From: Ramlibacter sp.
GTDB lineage: Bacteria > Pseudomonadota > Gammaproteobacteria > Burkholderiales > Burkholderiaceae_C
NCBI GenBank assembly: GCA_025351615.1
Contig: JANXVP010000575.1
Location: 1 to 7,300, forward strand
Reading direction: 5' to 3'
Length of the DNA stretch: 7,300 nt
Position numbers and translations under genes: made by a program. Shown piece after piece: positions 1-6,051 of this stretch; the first letter of the stretch is position 1, and the number at the start of each line of letters is the position of its first letter. The notes beneath the pieces are model-generated. The model searched no databases. It saw only the letters and a program-made list of their open reading frames with translations, and was not told where the DNA came from.

Positions 1-297
1 GGCCAGGCTGCCAAAGTAAATCCTTGGAAAGACGCGATTGAGAACGGTGCTCTTGAAATTGTCCATGAGCTCCGCGTTCTGAATAGTGACTTGCGTCCCG
101 ACTGCCAGCTTGGCCGTCGAGACCGCGGCCCAATTTTCGCCGTCTGCCGTTTTGAGCCGCAGGTACGTGTAGTTGGGCACCTGCTTGACTTCCAGGACTT
201 CGCCTTTGAGTGTGGGGCTCGACGGTTGGACGGGCAGCCCGGCGCTCCAGGCGGCACTGGTGCACAGCAGGAAGAAAGTTGCATGAAGCCATTTCAT
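1..297 (-). CDS. NrfJ-like small exported protein (partial, runs off left edge)
   Basis: An open frame starts at ATG 297 and is still open at base 1, giving 99 residues without a stop. The N-terminus (MKWLHATFFLLCTSAAWSA) has a basic start, a hydrophobic core and a likely signal peptidase I site near residue 19, so the protein is probably periplasmic. Cys12 lacks a proper lipobox. The mature part has GEVLEVKQVPNYTYLRLKT (residues 32-50), then a Trp-Ala-Ala-Val strand (56-59), a VTIQN strand (70-74) and F-x-S-x-x-L-x-R-x-F near 81-90. This pattern, a small beta-rich domain with a GxVxEVxxxxxYTYLRL opening, is what I recall for NrfJ-related proteins found near nitrite reductase and other anaerobic genes; their biochemical role is not settled. 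Little or nothing of the usual length is missing, perhaps a few C-terminal residues. It follows the DUF3144 gene by 53 bases on the same strand. The reading frame is secure; the family name is from memory of the sequence pattern. Confidence 0.68.
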   Translation of the reverse strand, partial: MKWLHATFFLLCTSAAWSAGLPVQPSSPTLKGEVLEVKQVPNYTYLRLKTADGENWAAVSTAKLAVGTQVTIQNAELMDNFKSTVLNRVFPRIYFGSLA

Positions 298-302
298 AAT
301 AA

Positions 303-310
303 TCACCTTC
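303..310 (-). promoter_or_regulatory. Ribosome binding site of the NrfJ-like gene
   Basis: Read on the minus strand, GAAGGTGA lies five bases before ATG 297. It supports this start and contrasts with the divergent gene starts at 704 and 946, which have no good Shine-Dalgarno sequence. The whole 53-base gap 298-350 shows no terminator hairpin and no Fnr-type dyad, so the gene is probably read through from the DUF3144 gene. Confidence 0.6.
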
Positions 311-350
311 GAAAATAATGTACGTCTGCAGGTTGAACACAGGCGCGGGG

Positions 351-704
351 TCAATCCGTCTGCCTTGCCATCTTCATGTAAGGGTCGAAATTTGCGATGT
401 ATTCGTCCATGTGTTCGGCCAGCATGAGGCGATATTCGTCGACGAAGTACTTGATGTCCTTGCTTCGATTGGCTGCCATTTCCGCGCCGGAGTCGTAGCC
501 CCGTGCGGTCAGCGATGTATTGAACCGCGCTGCGCCATACAGCATCGAAGCGCTGATTTCCCCATGCTTGCCTTGTTTGAGCTGCTCATTCGACAAGTCG
601 ATGTGCGCGTTCGCGTGCTGATAGAAGGACGCAGGCCTGATGGACGGCGTACTCGGGCCCGTGGTTGCCGCACCGACATGACCCTGCGGGGTTTTAATGT
701 TCAT
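351..704 (-). CDS. DUF3144 domain-containing protein
   Basis: The frame encodes 117 residues from ATG 704 to TGA 353-351. The first 26 or so residues are Gly/Thr/Pro-rich and look disordered. Residues 27-105 then match the pattern I know for DUF3144 (PF11342): FYQHANAHIDLSNEQ (27-41), an SASMLYGAARFN core (51-62), and an amphipathic Asp/Glu-rich helix with YFVDEYRLMLAEHMDEY (86-102). No signal peptide or membrane segment is visible, so it should be a small, mostly helical, soluble cytoplasmic protein. Its function is unknown. The frame stays open upstream to an ATG at 845, but I chose 704 because the added 47 residues look like translated promoter DNA and would cover an Fnr-type dyad at 738-751. 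The start has no clear Shine-Dalgarno sequence; see the leaderless promoter. It is divergent from ccmA and probably co-transcribed with the NrfJ-like gene. The family call is from pattern memory. Confidence 0.75.
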   Translation of the reverse strand: MNIKTPQGHVGAATTGPSTPSIRPASFYQHANAHIDLSNEQLKQGKHGEISASMLYGAARFNTSLTARGYDSGAEMAANRSKDIKYFVDEYRLMLAEHMDEYIANFDPYMKMARQTD

Positions 705-710
705 GCCCGA

Positions 711-716
711 AGTGTG
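711..716 (-). promoter_or_regulatory. Possible -10 element for the DUF3144 gene
   Basis: On the minus strand CACACT occupies -12 to -7 if the A of ATG 704 is taken as +1. It shares three of six bases with TATAAT, so it is weak alone, as expected for an activator-dependent promoter. It sits 21 bases from the dyad at 738-751, the same spacing as on the ccmA side. This is inferred from geometry. Confidence 0.35.
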
Positions 717-737
717 TCGGCAGAAGCCGGGTGCGAC

Positions 738-751
738 TTGACCCAAGTCAA
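738..751. promoter_or_regulatory. Fnr/FixK/Dnr-type operator upstream of the DUF3144 gene
   Basis: TTGAC-CCAA-GTCAA is a perfect 5-4-5 dyad and a full match to the TTGAY-N4-RTCAA consensus of Crp/Fnr-superfamily anaerobic regulators. Its centre (744.5) is 40.5 bases upstream of the A of ATG 704 on the minus strand, the class II activation position if transcription begins at the start codon. An overlapping alternative symmetry exists (GACTTG-ACC-CAAGTC, 735-749), so another regulator cannot be excluded. The match is seen in the sequence; the regulator is inferred. Confidence 0.7.
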
Positions 752-850
752 CCCGGTTCGCGTCCCGGTGCCGAATCCGACAATTCCTATGCGCGTCGCC
801 GGTGGTCGAGCCAGCTTCAAGCCACGAGATGCCGCCGGACTGCATAAATG

Positions 851-864
851 GTGACGGATGTCAC
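851..864. promoter_or_regulatory. Third Crp/Fnr-family-like dyad in the divergent region
   Basis: GTGAC-GGAT-GTCAC has perfect arms with the same 5-4-5 layout and the same TGAC-N4-GTCA core as the other two dyads. The outer base is G rather than T, which makes it GTGA-N6-TCAC, the core of a CRP/Vfr-type site. It is centred at 857.5, 48 bases upstream of the ccmA dyad centre and 88.5 bases before the ccmA start. It could be an auxiliary or repressor site, or a site for a different family member. Confidence 0.45.
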
Positions 865-898
865 GCCGGGATGGATACCCGTTGCGCAGGCGGGCTGC

Positions 899-912
899 TT
901 GACAATTGTCAA
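899..912. promoter_or_regulatory. Fnr/FixK/Dnr-type operator upstream of ccmA
   Basis: TTGAC-AATT-GTCAA is a perfect 14-base palindrome and a full match to TTGAY-N4-RTCAA. Its centre (905.5) is 40.5 bases upstream of the A of the ccmA ATG, exactly as for the dyad of the divergent gene. It suggests that ccm transcription is induced under low oxygen or by nitrogen oxides. The TTGACA inside it is too far (29 bases) from the candidate -10 to act as an ordinary sigma-70 -35 box. Confidence 0.75.
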
Positions 913-933
913 TCGTTGGGGCGCCGCCGAGTG

Positions 934-939
934 GACAAT
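934..939 (+). promoter_or_regulatory. Candidate -10 element of the ccm operon promoter
   Basis: GACAAT matches four of six bases of TATAAT and lies at -12 to -7 if the A of ATG 946 is +1. It starts 21 bases after the operator at 899-912, as expected for class II Fnr-type activation. Only six bases (CGGCCC) separate it from the start codon, which leaves no room for a leader with a ribosome binding site. Confidence 0.5.
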
Positions 940-945
940 CGGCCC

Positions 946-1551
946 ATGCTGAGCGGTCACGATCTTTCCTGTGTACGCGGTGGACATCCCTTGTTCGCCC
1001 GGCTCGACCTGTCGGTCGAACCGGGGCACTGGCTGCATGTGCGCGGCGCAAACGGCACCGGCAAGACCAGCCTGCTGCGGCTGCTCGCGGGGCTGGCCGT
1101 TCCGGACACCGGCCAGGTCCGGTGGTGCGGACATTCCATCGGGCAGGTCGGCCCGGACTTCCGCCGCGAGCTGATCTATCTGGGCCACCGTGCAGCCGTC
1201 AAGGACGAACTCACCGCCCATGAAAATCTCGAACTTGCCGCGGCCCTCGATGGCTGCGATCTTGCGCAGCCGCAGACACTGTCGGTGTTGCGCCGTTTCG
1301 GGCTGCGGGGCCGGGAGGACCTGCCGGTGCGCTTTCTCTCGGTCGGCCAGAAACGGCGTGTCCTGCTGTCGCGCCTGGTCACCCGCAAGGCCCGGCTCTG
1401 GATCCTCGACGAGCCTTTCACCGCGCTCGACACCAACGCCGTGAACATGCTCGCCACGGTGGTGGGCGAACATCTGTCGGACGGCGGCATGGCGGTGATC
1501 ACCAGCCACCAGGCGGTGCCGATCGCCGCTGGAAAGGTCGTCGATCTGTGA
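946..1551 (+). CDS. ccmA: CcmA, ATP-binding subunit of the cytochrome c maturation ABC transporter
   Basis: CcmA hydrolyses ATP at the inner face of the membrane and, with CcmB and CcmC/D, drives release of holo-CcmE from CcmC. The 201 residues are full length. Visible motifs are Walker A GANGTGKTS (34-42), the GHRAAVKDELTAHENL region after Walker A (80-95), the ABC signature LSVGQKRR (131-138), Walker B LWILDEP (151-157), the D-loop ALDT (160-163) and the switch histidine His188. Arg82 stands where E. coli CcmA has the Q-loop Gln (GHQPG). I chose ATG 946 because MLSGHDLSCVRG matches the usual CcmA start; the in-frame ATG at 802 would add 48 residues without family resemblance and run through both upstream dyads. 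The start has no good Shine-Dalgarno sequence (only a weak GAGTGG at 929-934). It is the first gene of the operon, and its stop overlaps the ccmB GTG by four bases. Confidence 0.96.
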   Translation: MLSGHDLSCVRGGHPLFARLDLSVEPGHWLHVRGANGTGKTSLLRLLAGLAVPDTGQVRWCGHSIGQVGPDFRRELIYLGHRAAVKDELTAHENLELAAALDGCDLAQPQTLSVLRRFGLRGREDLPVRFLSVGQKRRVLLSRLVTRKARLWILDEPFTALDTNAVNMLATVVGEHLSDGGMAVITSHQAVPIAAGKVVDL

Positions 1552-2213
1552 AAGCCCTGCTCGCCATCGTCCACCGCGACCTGTTGCTGGCGATGCGGCG
1601 CCGCACGGAAGTCCTGACGGCGCTGTTTTTCTTCGTCATCGTGACCAGCCTGTTCCCGCTGGGAATCGGGCCGGAGCTGGTGTTGCTGCGCAAGATCGCA
1701 CCGGGCGTGCTATGGGTCGGCGCCCTGCTGGCGACGATGCTCGGACTGCAGCGAATGTTCGCGGCAGACCATGCCGACGGCACCCTGGAGCAGATGGTGC
1801 TGTCGCCGACGCCGCTGGTGCTGCTGGTCGCCGGCAAGAACGTGGCCCATTGGCTGGTGTCCGGGCTGCCCCTGGTGGTGCTGGCGCCGCTGCTGGGGAT
1901 CCAGTTCGACCTCGATGCCGAGTCGCTCGGGATCCTGATGCTGGGCCTGCTTCTTGGCACGCCGGTGTTGTCGCTGGTCGGCTCCATCGGCGCGGCCCTG
2001 ACGCTGGGCGTGCGCGGCGGTGGCGCCTTGCTCAGCCTGCTGGTGCTGCCGCTGTATATTCCCACGCTGATTTTCGGTGCCGGCGCCGTTCAGGCGCATG
2101 CCTCGGGCCAGGGCGCAACCGGCCATCTGTCATTGCTCGGGGCGCTGTTGGTGCTGGCCCTGTTTTTTGCGCCGTGGGTGACCACGGCAGCGTTAAGGAT
2201 TGCACTCGAATGA
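1548..2213 (+). CDS. ccmB: CcmB, membrane subunit of the cytochrome c maturation ABC transporter
   Basis: CcmB is the permease-like partner of CcmA in the CcmABCD complex that frees haem-loaded CcmE. It has 221 residues, the normal length, and about six hydrophobic segments (approximately 23-40, 49-66, 100-118, 127-145, 158-180 and 195-215). The N-terminal cytoplasmic stretch with HRDLLLAMRRRTE followed by a long FFF-containing helix and SLFPLGIGPE (34-43) is typical of the family, as is the RMFAADHADGTLEQM loop (69-83). The start is GTG at 1548, overlapping the ccmA stop as GTGA, with GGAAAGG at 1531-1537 as a plausible ribosome binding site. Its stop overlaps the ccmC start. Confidence 0.95.
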   Translation: MKALLAIVHRDLLLAMRRRTEVLTALFFFVIVTSLFPLGIGPELVLLRKIAPGVLWVGALLATMLGLQRMFAADHADGTLEQMVLSPTPLVLLVAGKNVAHWLVSGLPLVVLAPLLGIQFDLDAESLGILMLGLLLGTPVLSLVGSIGAALTLGVRGGGALLSLLVLPLYIPTLIFGAGAVQAHASGQGATGHLSLLGALLVLALFFAPWVTTAALRIALE

Positions 2214-2959
2214 GTAACCGCATCGTCAACTGGTTCCGGCTGGCCAGCCCTTACAGCTTCTATCCCGTGGCCGGAAAAATGATGCCGTGGTTCTGGCTGC
2301 TGGCCGGTTTGTTCGGTGCGGCGGGGCTGTGGATCAGCTTTTTCGTGGCGCCCACGGATGCGGTCCAGGGCGACGGCTACCGGATCATTTTCGTGCACGT
2401 GCCGGCCTCCTGGATGTCGATGTTCATTTATGTCGTGATGGCGACCTGGGCCGGGATCGGCCTGGCGCTGAACGCGCGCCTATCCGGCATGATGGCCCAG
2501 GCGCTGGCTCCGACCGGTGCGGTCATGGCCTTCCTGGCGCTGTGGACCGGCGCCTTCTGGGGCAAGCCGATGTGGGGCGCGTGGTGGGTGTGGGACGCGC
2601 GGCTGACGTCCGAACTGATCCTGTTTTTCCTGTACCTCGGCTTCATTGCGCTGCAGGCCGCGATCGACGATCCCCGCCGCGCCGACAAGGCCGGCGCGGT
2701 GCTCGCGCTGGTGGGCGTGGTGAACGTCCCGATCGTCTACTTCTCGGTGAAGTGGTGGAACACCCTGCACCAGGGGTCGTCGATCTCGATGACCAAGGCG
2801 CCTTCCATGGCGCAGACGATGTTGTGGGGCATGCTGTTGATGGCCCTGTGCTTCTGGATGTATTCCATAGCCATGACGCTCAAGCGCGTGCGCACCATCA
2901 TCCTGGAGCGCGAGGGCCATACTGAATGGGTGCGGCACCTGGCGGAGGTGGCGCCATGA
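2210..2959 (+). CDS. ccmC: CcmC, haem-handling membrane protein that loads CcmE
   Basis: CcmC presents haem to the histidine of CcmE on the periplasmic side of the inner membrane. The 249 residues are of family length, with six predicted membrane helices. The tryptophan-rich WWD signature WGAWWVWDARLTSE is at 122-135. The two flanking haem-ligand histidines are His63 (in FVHVPASWMS) and His187 (in NTLHQGSS), corresponding to His60 and His184 of E. coli CcmC. The start ATG 2210 overlaps the ccmB stop as ATGA, with AAGGA at 2195-2199 as ribosome binding site. An upstream extension of the frame to 1712 lies inside ccmB and is a shadow. Confidence 0.97.
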   Translation: MSNRIVNWFRLASPYSFYPVAGKMMPWFWLLAGLFGAAGLWISFFVAPTDAVQGDGYRIIFVHVPASWMSMFIYVVMATWAGIGLALNARLSGMMAQALAPTGAVMAFLALWTGAFWGKPMWGAWWVWDARLTSELILFFLYLGFIALQAAIDDPRRADKAGAVLALVGVVNVPIVYFSVKWWNTLHQGSSISMTKAPSMAQTMLWGMLLMALCFWMYSIAMTLKRVRTIILEREGHTEWVRHLAEVAP

Positions 2960-3144
2960 ACTGGCACTCTCCCGCTGAATTCTTTGCCATGGGCGGTTAC
3001 GCTCTGTATGTCTGGGGCAGCTTTGGCATGTGCGCCGCGGCGCTGACGATCGAGCCTTTTCTCCTGAGCCGGCGCCGGCATGCAATCCTGCGCAGCCTGC
3101 GGCGCCATGCGCAGGCGGAACGAATGGACAGGGACGGGTCATGA
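2956..3144 (+). CDS. ccmD: CcmD, small membrane adaptor of haem export
   Basis: CcmD is a small single-span protein that stabilises the CcmC-CcmE interaction and is needed for release of holo-CcmE. The 62 residues show the usual plan: a short N-terminal tail with [21 protein letters not shown] (the Met-Gly-Gly-Tyr/Ala-x-Tyr-Val-Trp pattern is family-typical), a hydrophobic span at about 14-37, then a strongly basic cytoplasmic tail ([16 protein letters not shown]). The start ATG 2956 overlaps the ccmC stop as ATGA and has a strong ribosome binding site, GGAGGTG at 2944-2950. The stop overlaps ccmE. Confidence 0.93.
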   Translation: MNWHSPAEFFAMGGYALYVWGSFGMCAAALTIEPFLLSRRRHAILRSLRRHAQAERMDRDGS

Positions 3145-3581
3145 AAAAATGGAAAAAACGCGGAGCCATCGTCGCTGCCGGCGTGGCAGCGATCGGAATC
3201 GCCGCGGCGTTGGTGCTCAACGCGCTGAACAGCAACATCGCGTTGTATGTCACGCCCACCGACGTGGCAGCCGGCAAGGCGCCGAGCGGCCAGGCCTTCC
3301 GCATCGGCGGCATGGTCAAGGATGGTTCGCTGCGGCGAGACAACCTGACGGTGCATTTCGTCGTGACCGACATGGCCCAAGAGATCCCGGTGTCGTACAC
3401 CGGCATCCTGCCGGACCTGTTCAAGGAGGGCAAGGGCGCTGTGGTGCAGGGCCGCCTTGGCACCGACGGCAACTTCACCGCGTCCGAGGTGCTGGCCAAG
3501 CACGACGAAAACTACATGCCGCCACAAGCCCAGCACGCGCTGGACGAAGCGCAGAAAACCCTGGAAGTACCCAAGCCATGA
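3141..3581 (+). CDS. ccmE: CcmE, periplasmic haem chaperone
   Basis: CcmE binds haem covalently through a histidine after delivery by CcmC and carries it to CcmF. The 146 residues begin with a Lys/Arg-rich tail and one membrane anchor (about 8-29), followed by the OB-fold beta domain: SNIALYVTP (31-39), [11 protein letters not shown] (53-63) and [14 protein letters not shown] (84-97). The haem attachment motif KHDENYMPP (120-128) contains His121 and Tyr125, matching His130 and Tyr134 of E. coli. The C-terminal tail is short and flexible. ATG 3141 is chosen because it matches the family start and overlaps the ccmD stop; a longer frame from 3030 lies inside ccmD. The ribosome binding site is weak (AGGGAC, 3129-3134). 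Confidence 0.97.
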   Translation: MKKWKKRGAIVAAGVAAIGIAAALVLNALNSNIALYVTPTDVAAGKAPSGQAFRIGGMVKDGSLRRDNLTVHFVVTDMAQEIPVSYTGILPDLFKEGKGAVVQGRLGTDGNFTASEVLAKHDENYMPPQAQHALDEAQKTLEVPKP

Positions 3582-5524
3582 TTCCCGAACTCGGGCATTT
3601 CGCCCTCATCCTCGCACTGTGCGTCGCTTTCATCCTGGGCACGCTGCCCTTGCTGGGCGCGCACCGGAAGCGGCGCGAATGGCTGGTGCTGGCGCGGCCT
3701 GCCGCCCAGGTCTTTTTTCTGCTGGTGGCAGCGTCGTTCGCGGCGCTGGCCTGGAGCTTCTATGTGAATGACTTTTCGGTCACCTATGTGGCCGAGCACT
3801 CCAATTCGCTGCTGCCGACCGTGTACCGGCTGGCCGCGGTCTGGGGCGGGCACGAAGGCTCCTTGCTGCTCTGGATGTTCATGCTGGCCGGCTGGACGTT
3901 CGCCGTGGCCCAGCTGTCGCACACGCTGGACGAAACCATGGTGGCGCGCGTACTCGGTGTGCTGGGACTGGTCGCCACCGGCTTGCTGCTGTTCATCCTG
4001 CTGACCTCCAATCCGTTCGAGCGGCTGCTGCCGGCGGCCGAGAACGGGCGCGACCTGAACCCGCTGCTACAGGATCCCGGGCTGGTCTTTCATCCGCCCA
4101 TGCTGTACATGGGCTACGTCGGCTTTTCGGTCGCCTTTGCGTTTGCAATCGCTGCGCTCCTGTCGGGGCGTCTCGATGCGGCGTGGGCCCGCTGGTCGCG
4201 TCCGTGGACCTTGACCGCCTGGGTGTTCCTGACTCTGGGCATCGCGATGGGATCCTGGTGGGCCTACTACGAACTGGGTTGGGGCGGCTGGTGGTTCTGG
4301 GACCCGGTCGAGAACGCGTCCTTCATGCCGTGGCTGATCGGCACTGCCCTGCTGCATTCGCTGGCGGTGACCGAAAAGCGCGGCACCTTCAAGAGCTGGA
4401 CCGTGCTGCTGGCCATCGGCGCGTTTTCGCTGTCGTTGCTGGGCACCTTCCTGGTTCGCTCGGGCGTCCTGACCTCGGTGCACGCTTTTGCCACCGACCC
4501 ACGGCGCGGCGTCTTCATTCTGGTGCTGCTGGGACTGGTGGTCGGTTCGTCGCTGGCGCTGTTTGCGTGGCGCGCGCCGAAAGTCGCGCTCGGTGGTTCC
4601 TTCGCGCTGATGTCGCGCGAGACGCTGATGCTGGTGGGCAATGTGCTGCTGGTGGTCGGCGCCGGCGCTGTACTGCTGGGGACGCTGTACCCGCTCCTGA
4701 TCGATGCCCTGAATCTCGGAAAGATCTCGGTCGGGCCGCCCTATTTCAATACGGTGTTCGTGCCGCTGATGGCCCCCGCGCTGTTCCTGATGGCGGCTGT
4801 TCCCCTGGCACGCTGGAAACACGCGAACGCGCGCGACATGGCGCGCCGGCTGTGGCTGGCCGGAGCACTGGCGGTCGTGGCAGCCATTGCAATTCCCTGG
4901 ATGATGGGCGGCTGGACCGTCCTGACCGGCCTGGGCATTTTGCTGTCGGTGTGGATTGGTGCGTCGATGATCTTGCAGATCATCTCGCGCCTGAAAACCG
5001 GCATGCCGCCCCTGTCCTTCTGGGGCATGCAGCTGGGTCACTTCGGTGTCGCCGTGTTCGTCATGGGCGTCACGCTGGTGGGCGGTTACCAGGAAGAAAA
5101 AGACGTTCGGATGGAGCCAGGCGACACGATTGAAGTCGGCGCGCACCAGTTCAAGTTCCTTGGCGTAACGAGCGTCGCCGGCCCCAACTACAGCGCCGCC
5201 CGCGGACAATTCGAGGTCAGCAGGAACGGCAGCACCAAGACCCTGTATCCCGAAAAACGCACCTATGTGTCGTCAACGATGCCGATGACGGAGGCCGCGA
5301 TCGATGCCAGCCTGACGCGCGACGTCTATGTCTCCCTGGGCGAGCCGCTCGAGGGCAAGGCATGGGCGGTGCGGGTCTATTTCAAGCCGTTCGTGGACTG
5401 GATCTGGGGCGGTTGTTTGTTGATGGCGCTCGGCGGCCTGTGCGCGGTGTCCGACCGGCGCTACCGCCTGCGGGTCAAGGCGGCAGCCGCCGCCGGCTCC
5501 GGGCTGCAGGGAGCATCCGCATGA
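3578..5524 (+). CDS. ccmF: CcmF, core subunit of cytochrome c haem lyase
   Basis: CcmF takes haem from holo-CcmE and, with CcmH and CcmI, attaches it to the CXXCH cysteines of apocytochrome c in the periplasm. The 648 residues are almost the same length as E. coli CcmF (647). It is a large polytopic membrane protein with the WWD signature [14 protein letters not shown] at 235-248. The four conserved histidines are present: His172 ([11 protein letters not shown]), His260 (ALLHSLAV), His302 ([10 protein letters not shown]) and His488 (LGHFGVAVF), corresponding to E. coli His173, 261, 303 and 491. The large periplasmic domain follows near 500-605 and a final membrane helix near 607-625. ATG 3578 overlaps the ccmE stop as ATGA. 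The frame's extension to 3080 is only a shadow of ccmD and ccmE. Confidence 0.97.
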   Translation: MIPELGHFALILALCVAFILGTLPLLGAHRKRREWLVLARPAAQVFFLLVAASFAALAWSFYVNDFSVTYVAEHSNSLLPTVYRLAAVWGGHEGSLLLWMFMLAGWTFAVAQLSHTLDETMVARVLGVLGLVATGLLLFILLTSNPFERLLPAAENGRDLNPLLQDPGLVFHPPMLYMGYVGFSVAFAFAIAALLSGRLDAAWARWSRPWTLTAWVFLTLGIAMGSWWAYYELGWGGWWFWDPVENASFMPWLIGTALLHSLAVTEKRGTFKSWTVLLAIGAFSLSLLGTFLVRSGVLTSVHAFATDPRRGVFILVLLGLVVGSSLALFAWRAPKVALGGSFALMSRETLMLVGNVLLVVGAGAVLLGTLYPLLIDALNLGKISVGPPYFNTVFVPLMAPALFLMAAVPLARWKHANARDMARRLWLAGALAVVAAIAIPWMMGGWTVLTGLGILLSVWIGASMILQIISRLKTGMPPLSFWGMQLGHFGVAVFVMGVTLVGGYQEEKDVRMEPGDTIEVGAHQFKFLGVTSVAGPNYSAARGQFEVSRNGSTKTLYPEKRTYVSSTMPMTEAAIDASLTRDVYVSLGEPLEGKAWAVRVYFKPFVDWIWGGCLLMALGGLCAVSDRRYRLRVKAAAAAGSGLQGASA

Positions 5525-6051
5525 AGGCGAAGTTCCTGGTTCCGCTGGCGCTGTTCGGCGTGCTGCTCGGCTTTCTGGCGATCGGCCTGCAGCGCGATCC
5601 ACACGAAGTGCCTTCGCCACTGGTGAACAAGTCCGCGCCGGCGTTCAAGGTGTCCCAGCTGATCGCGGCCGACCAGCAGTTCTCGCCTGCCGACCTGAAG
5701 GGCAAGGTCTGGATGCTCAATGTCTGGGCCTCGTGGTGCGTGGCCTGCCGGGTGGAGCACCCGCTGCTGGTCGAGCTCAGCCAGTCCCGGGTGGTGCCCG
5801 TGATCGGACTCGATTACAAGGACAAGCGGGCCGACGCGCTGCAGTTCCTGGGCAAGAACGGCGATCCGTACAACCTTTCGGCTTTCGACAGCGATGGCCG
5901 CGTGGGCATCGACTACGGCGTCTATGGCGTTCCGGAGACGTTTGTGATCGACAAGAGTGGCGTCATCCGCCACAAGCAGATCGGGCCGATCACGCGCGAG
6001 GCGCTGCAGAACACCATCCTTCCCCTCATCAACGAGTTGAATAAATCGTGA
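5521..6051 (+). CDS. ccmG: CcmG (DsbE), thioredoxin-like thiol reductant for cytochrome c maturation
   Basis: CcmG is a membrane-anchored periplasmic thioredoxin that keeps apocytochrome or CcmH cysteines reduced, fed by electrons from a DsbD/CcdA-type protein not in this window. The 176 residues contain an uncleaved N-terminal anchor (about 4-23), the conserved SAPAFKVSQL entry to the fold (38-47), and the active site WASWCVACRVEHP with Cys73 and Cys76. The cis-proline loop is YGVPET (135-140, Pro138) and the FVIDKSGVIRHKQIGPI strand-turn follows (141-157). The CVAC active site differs from the CPTC of E. coli CcmG. ATG 5521 overlaps the ccmF stop as ATGA and has AGGGAG at 5508-5513. Confidence 0.96.
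   Translation: MKAKFLVPLALFGVLLGFLAIGLQRDPHEVPSPLVNKSAPAFKVSQLIAADQQFSPADLKGKVWMLNVWASWCVACRVEHPLLVELSQSRVVPVIGLDYKDKRADALQFLGKNGDPYNLSAFDSDGRVGIDYGVYGVPETFVIDKSGVIRHKQIGPITREALQNTILPLINELNKS

Noticed and set aside
298..350. Terminator or separate promoter between the DUF3144 and NrfJ-like genes.
   Set aside because: I found no stem-loop followed by a T-run and no dyad of the Fnr type in these 53 bases.
779..785. GACAATT as a further half-site related to the dyads.
   Set aside because: It has no partner arm at the right spacing and is too short to mean much.
705..845. N-terminal extension of the DUF3144 gene to ATG 845.
   Set aside because: It would translate the operator at 738-751, and the added residues look like non-coding sequence.
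318..854. Plus-strand frame of 178 residues.
   Set aside because: It is antisense to the DUF3144 gene, which has a recognisable domain; this frame has no family features.
899..904. TTGACA as a sigma-70 -35 box for ccmA.
   Set aside because: The distance to the only reasonable -10 (934-939) is 29 bases, too long, and there is no TATAAT-like hexamer at 17 bases; the hexamer is better explained as half of the dyad.
802..945. N-terminal extension of ccmA to the in-frame ATG at 802.
   Set aside because: The added 48 residues do not resemble CcmA, and the segment contains two operator-like dyads and the candidate -10; MLSGHDLSCVRG at 946 is the family start.
4067..5209. Long minus-strand frame of 380 residues inside ccmF.
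   Set aside because: Its composition (Gln/Arg/His-rich, no domain) is typical of an antisense shadow in high-GC DNA; ccmF on the plus strand has all catalytic motifs.
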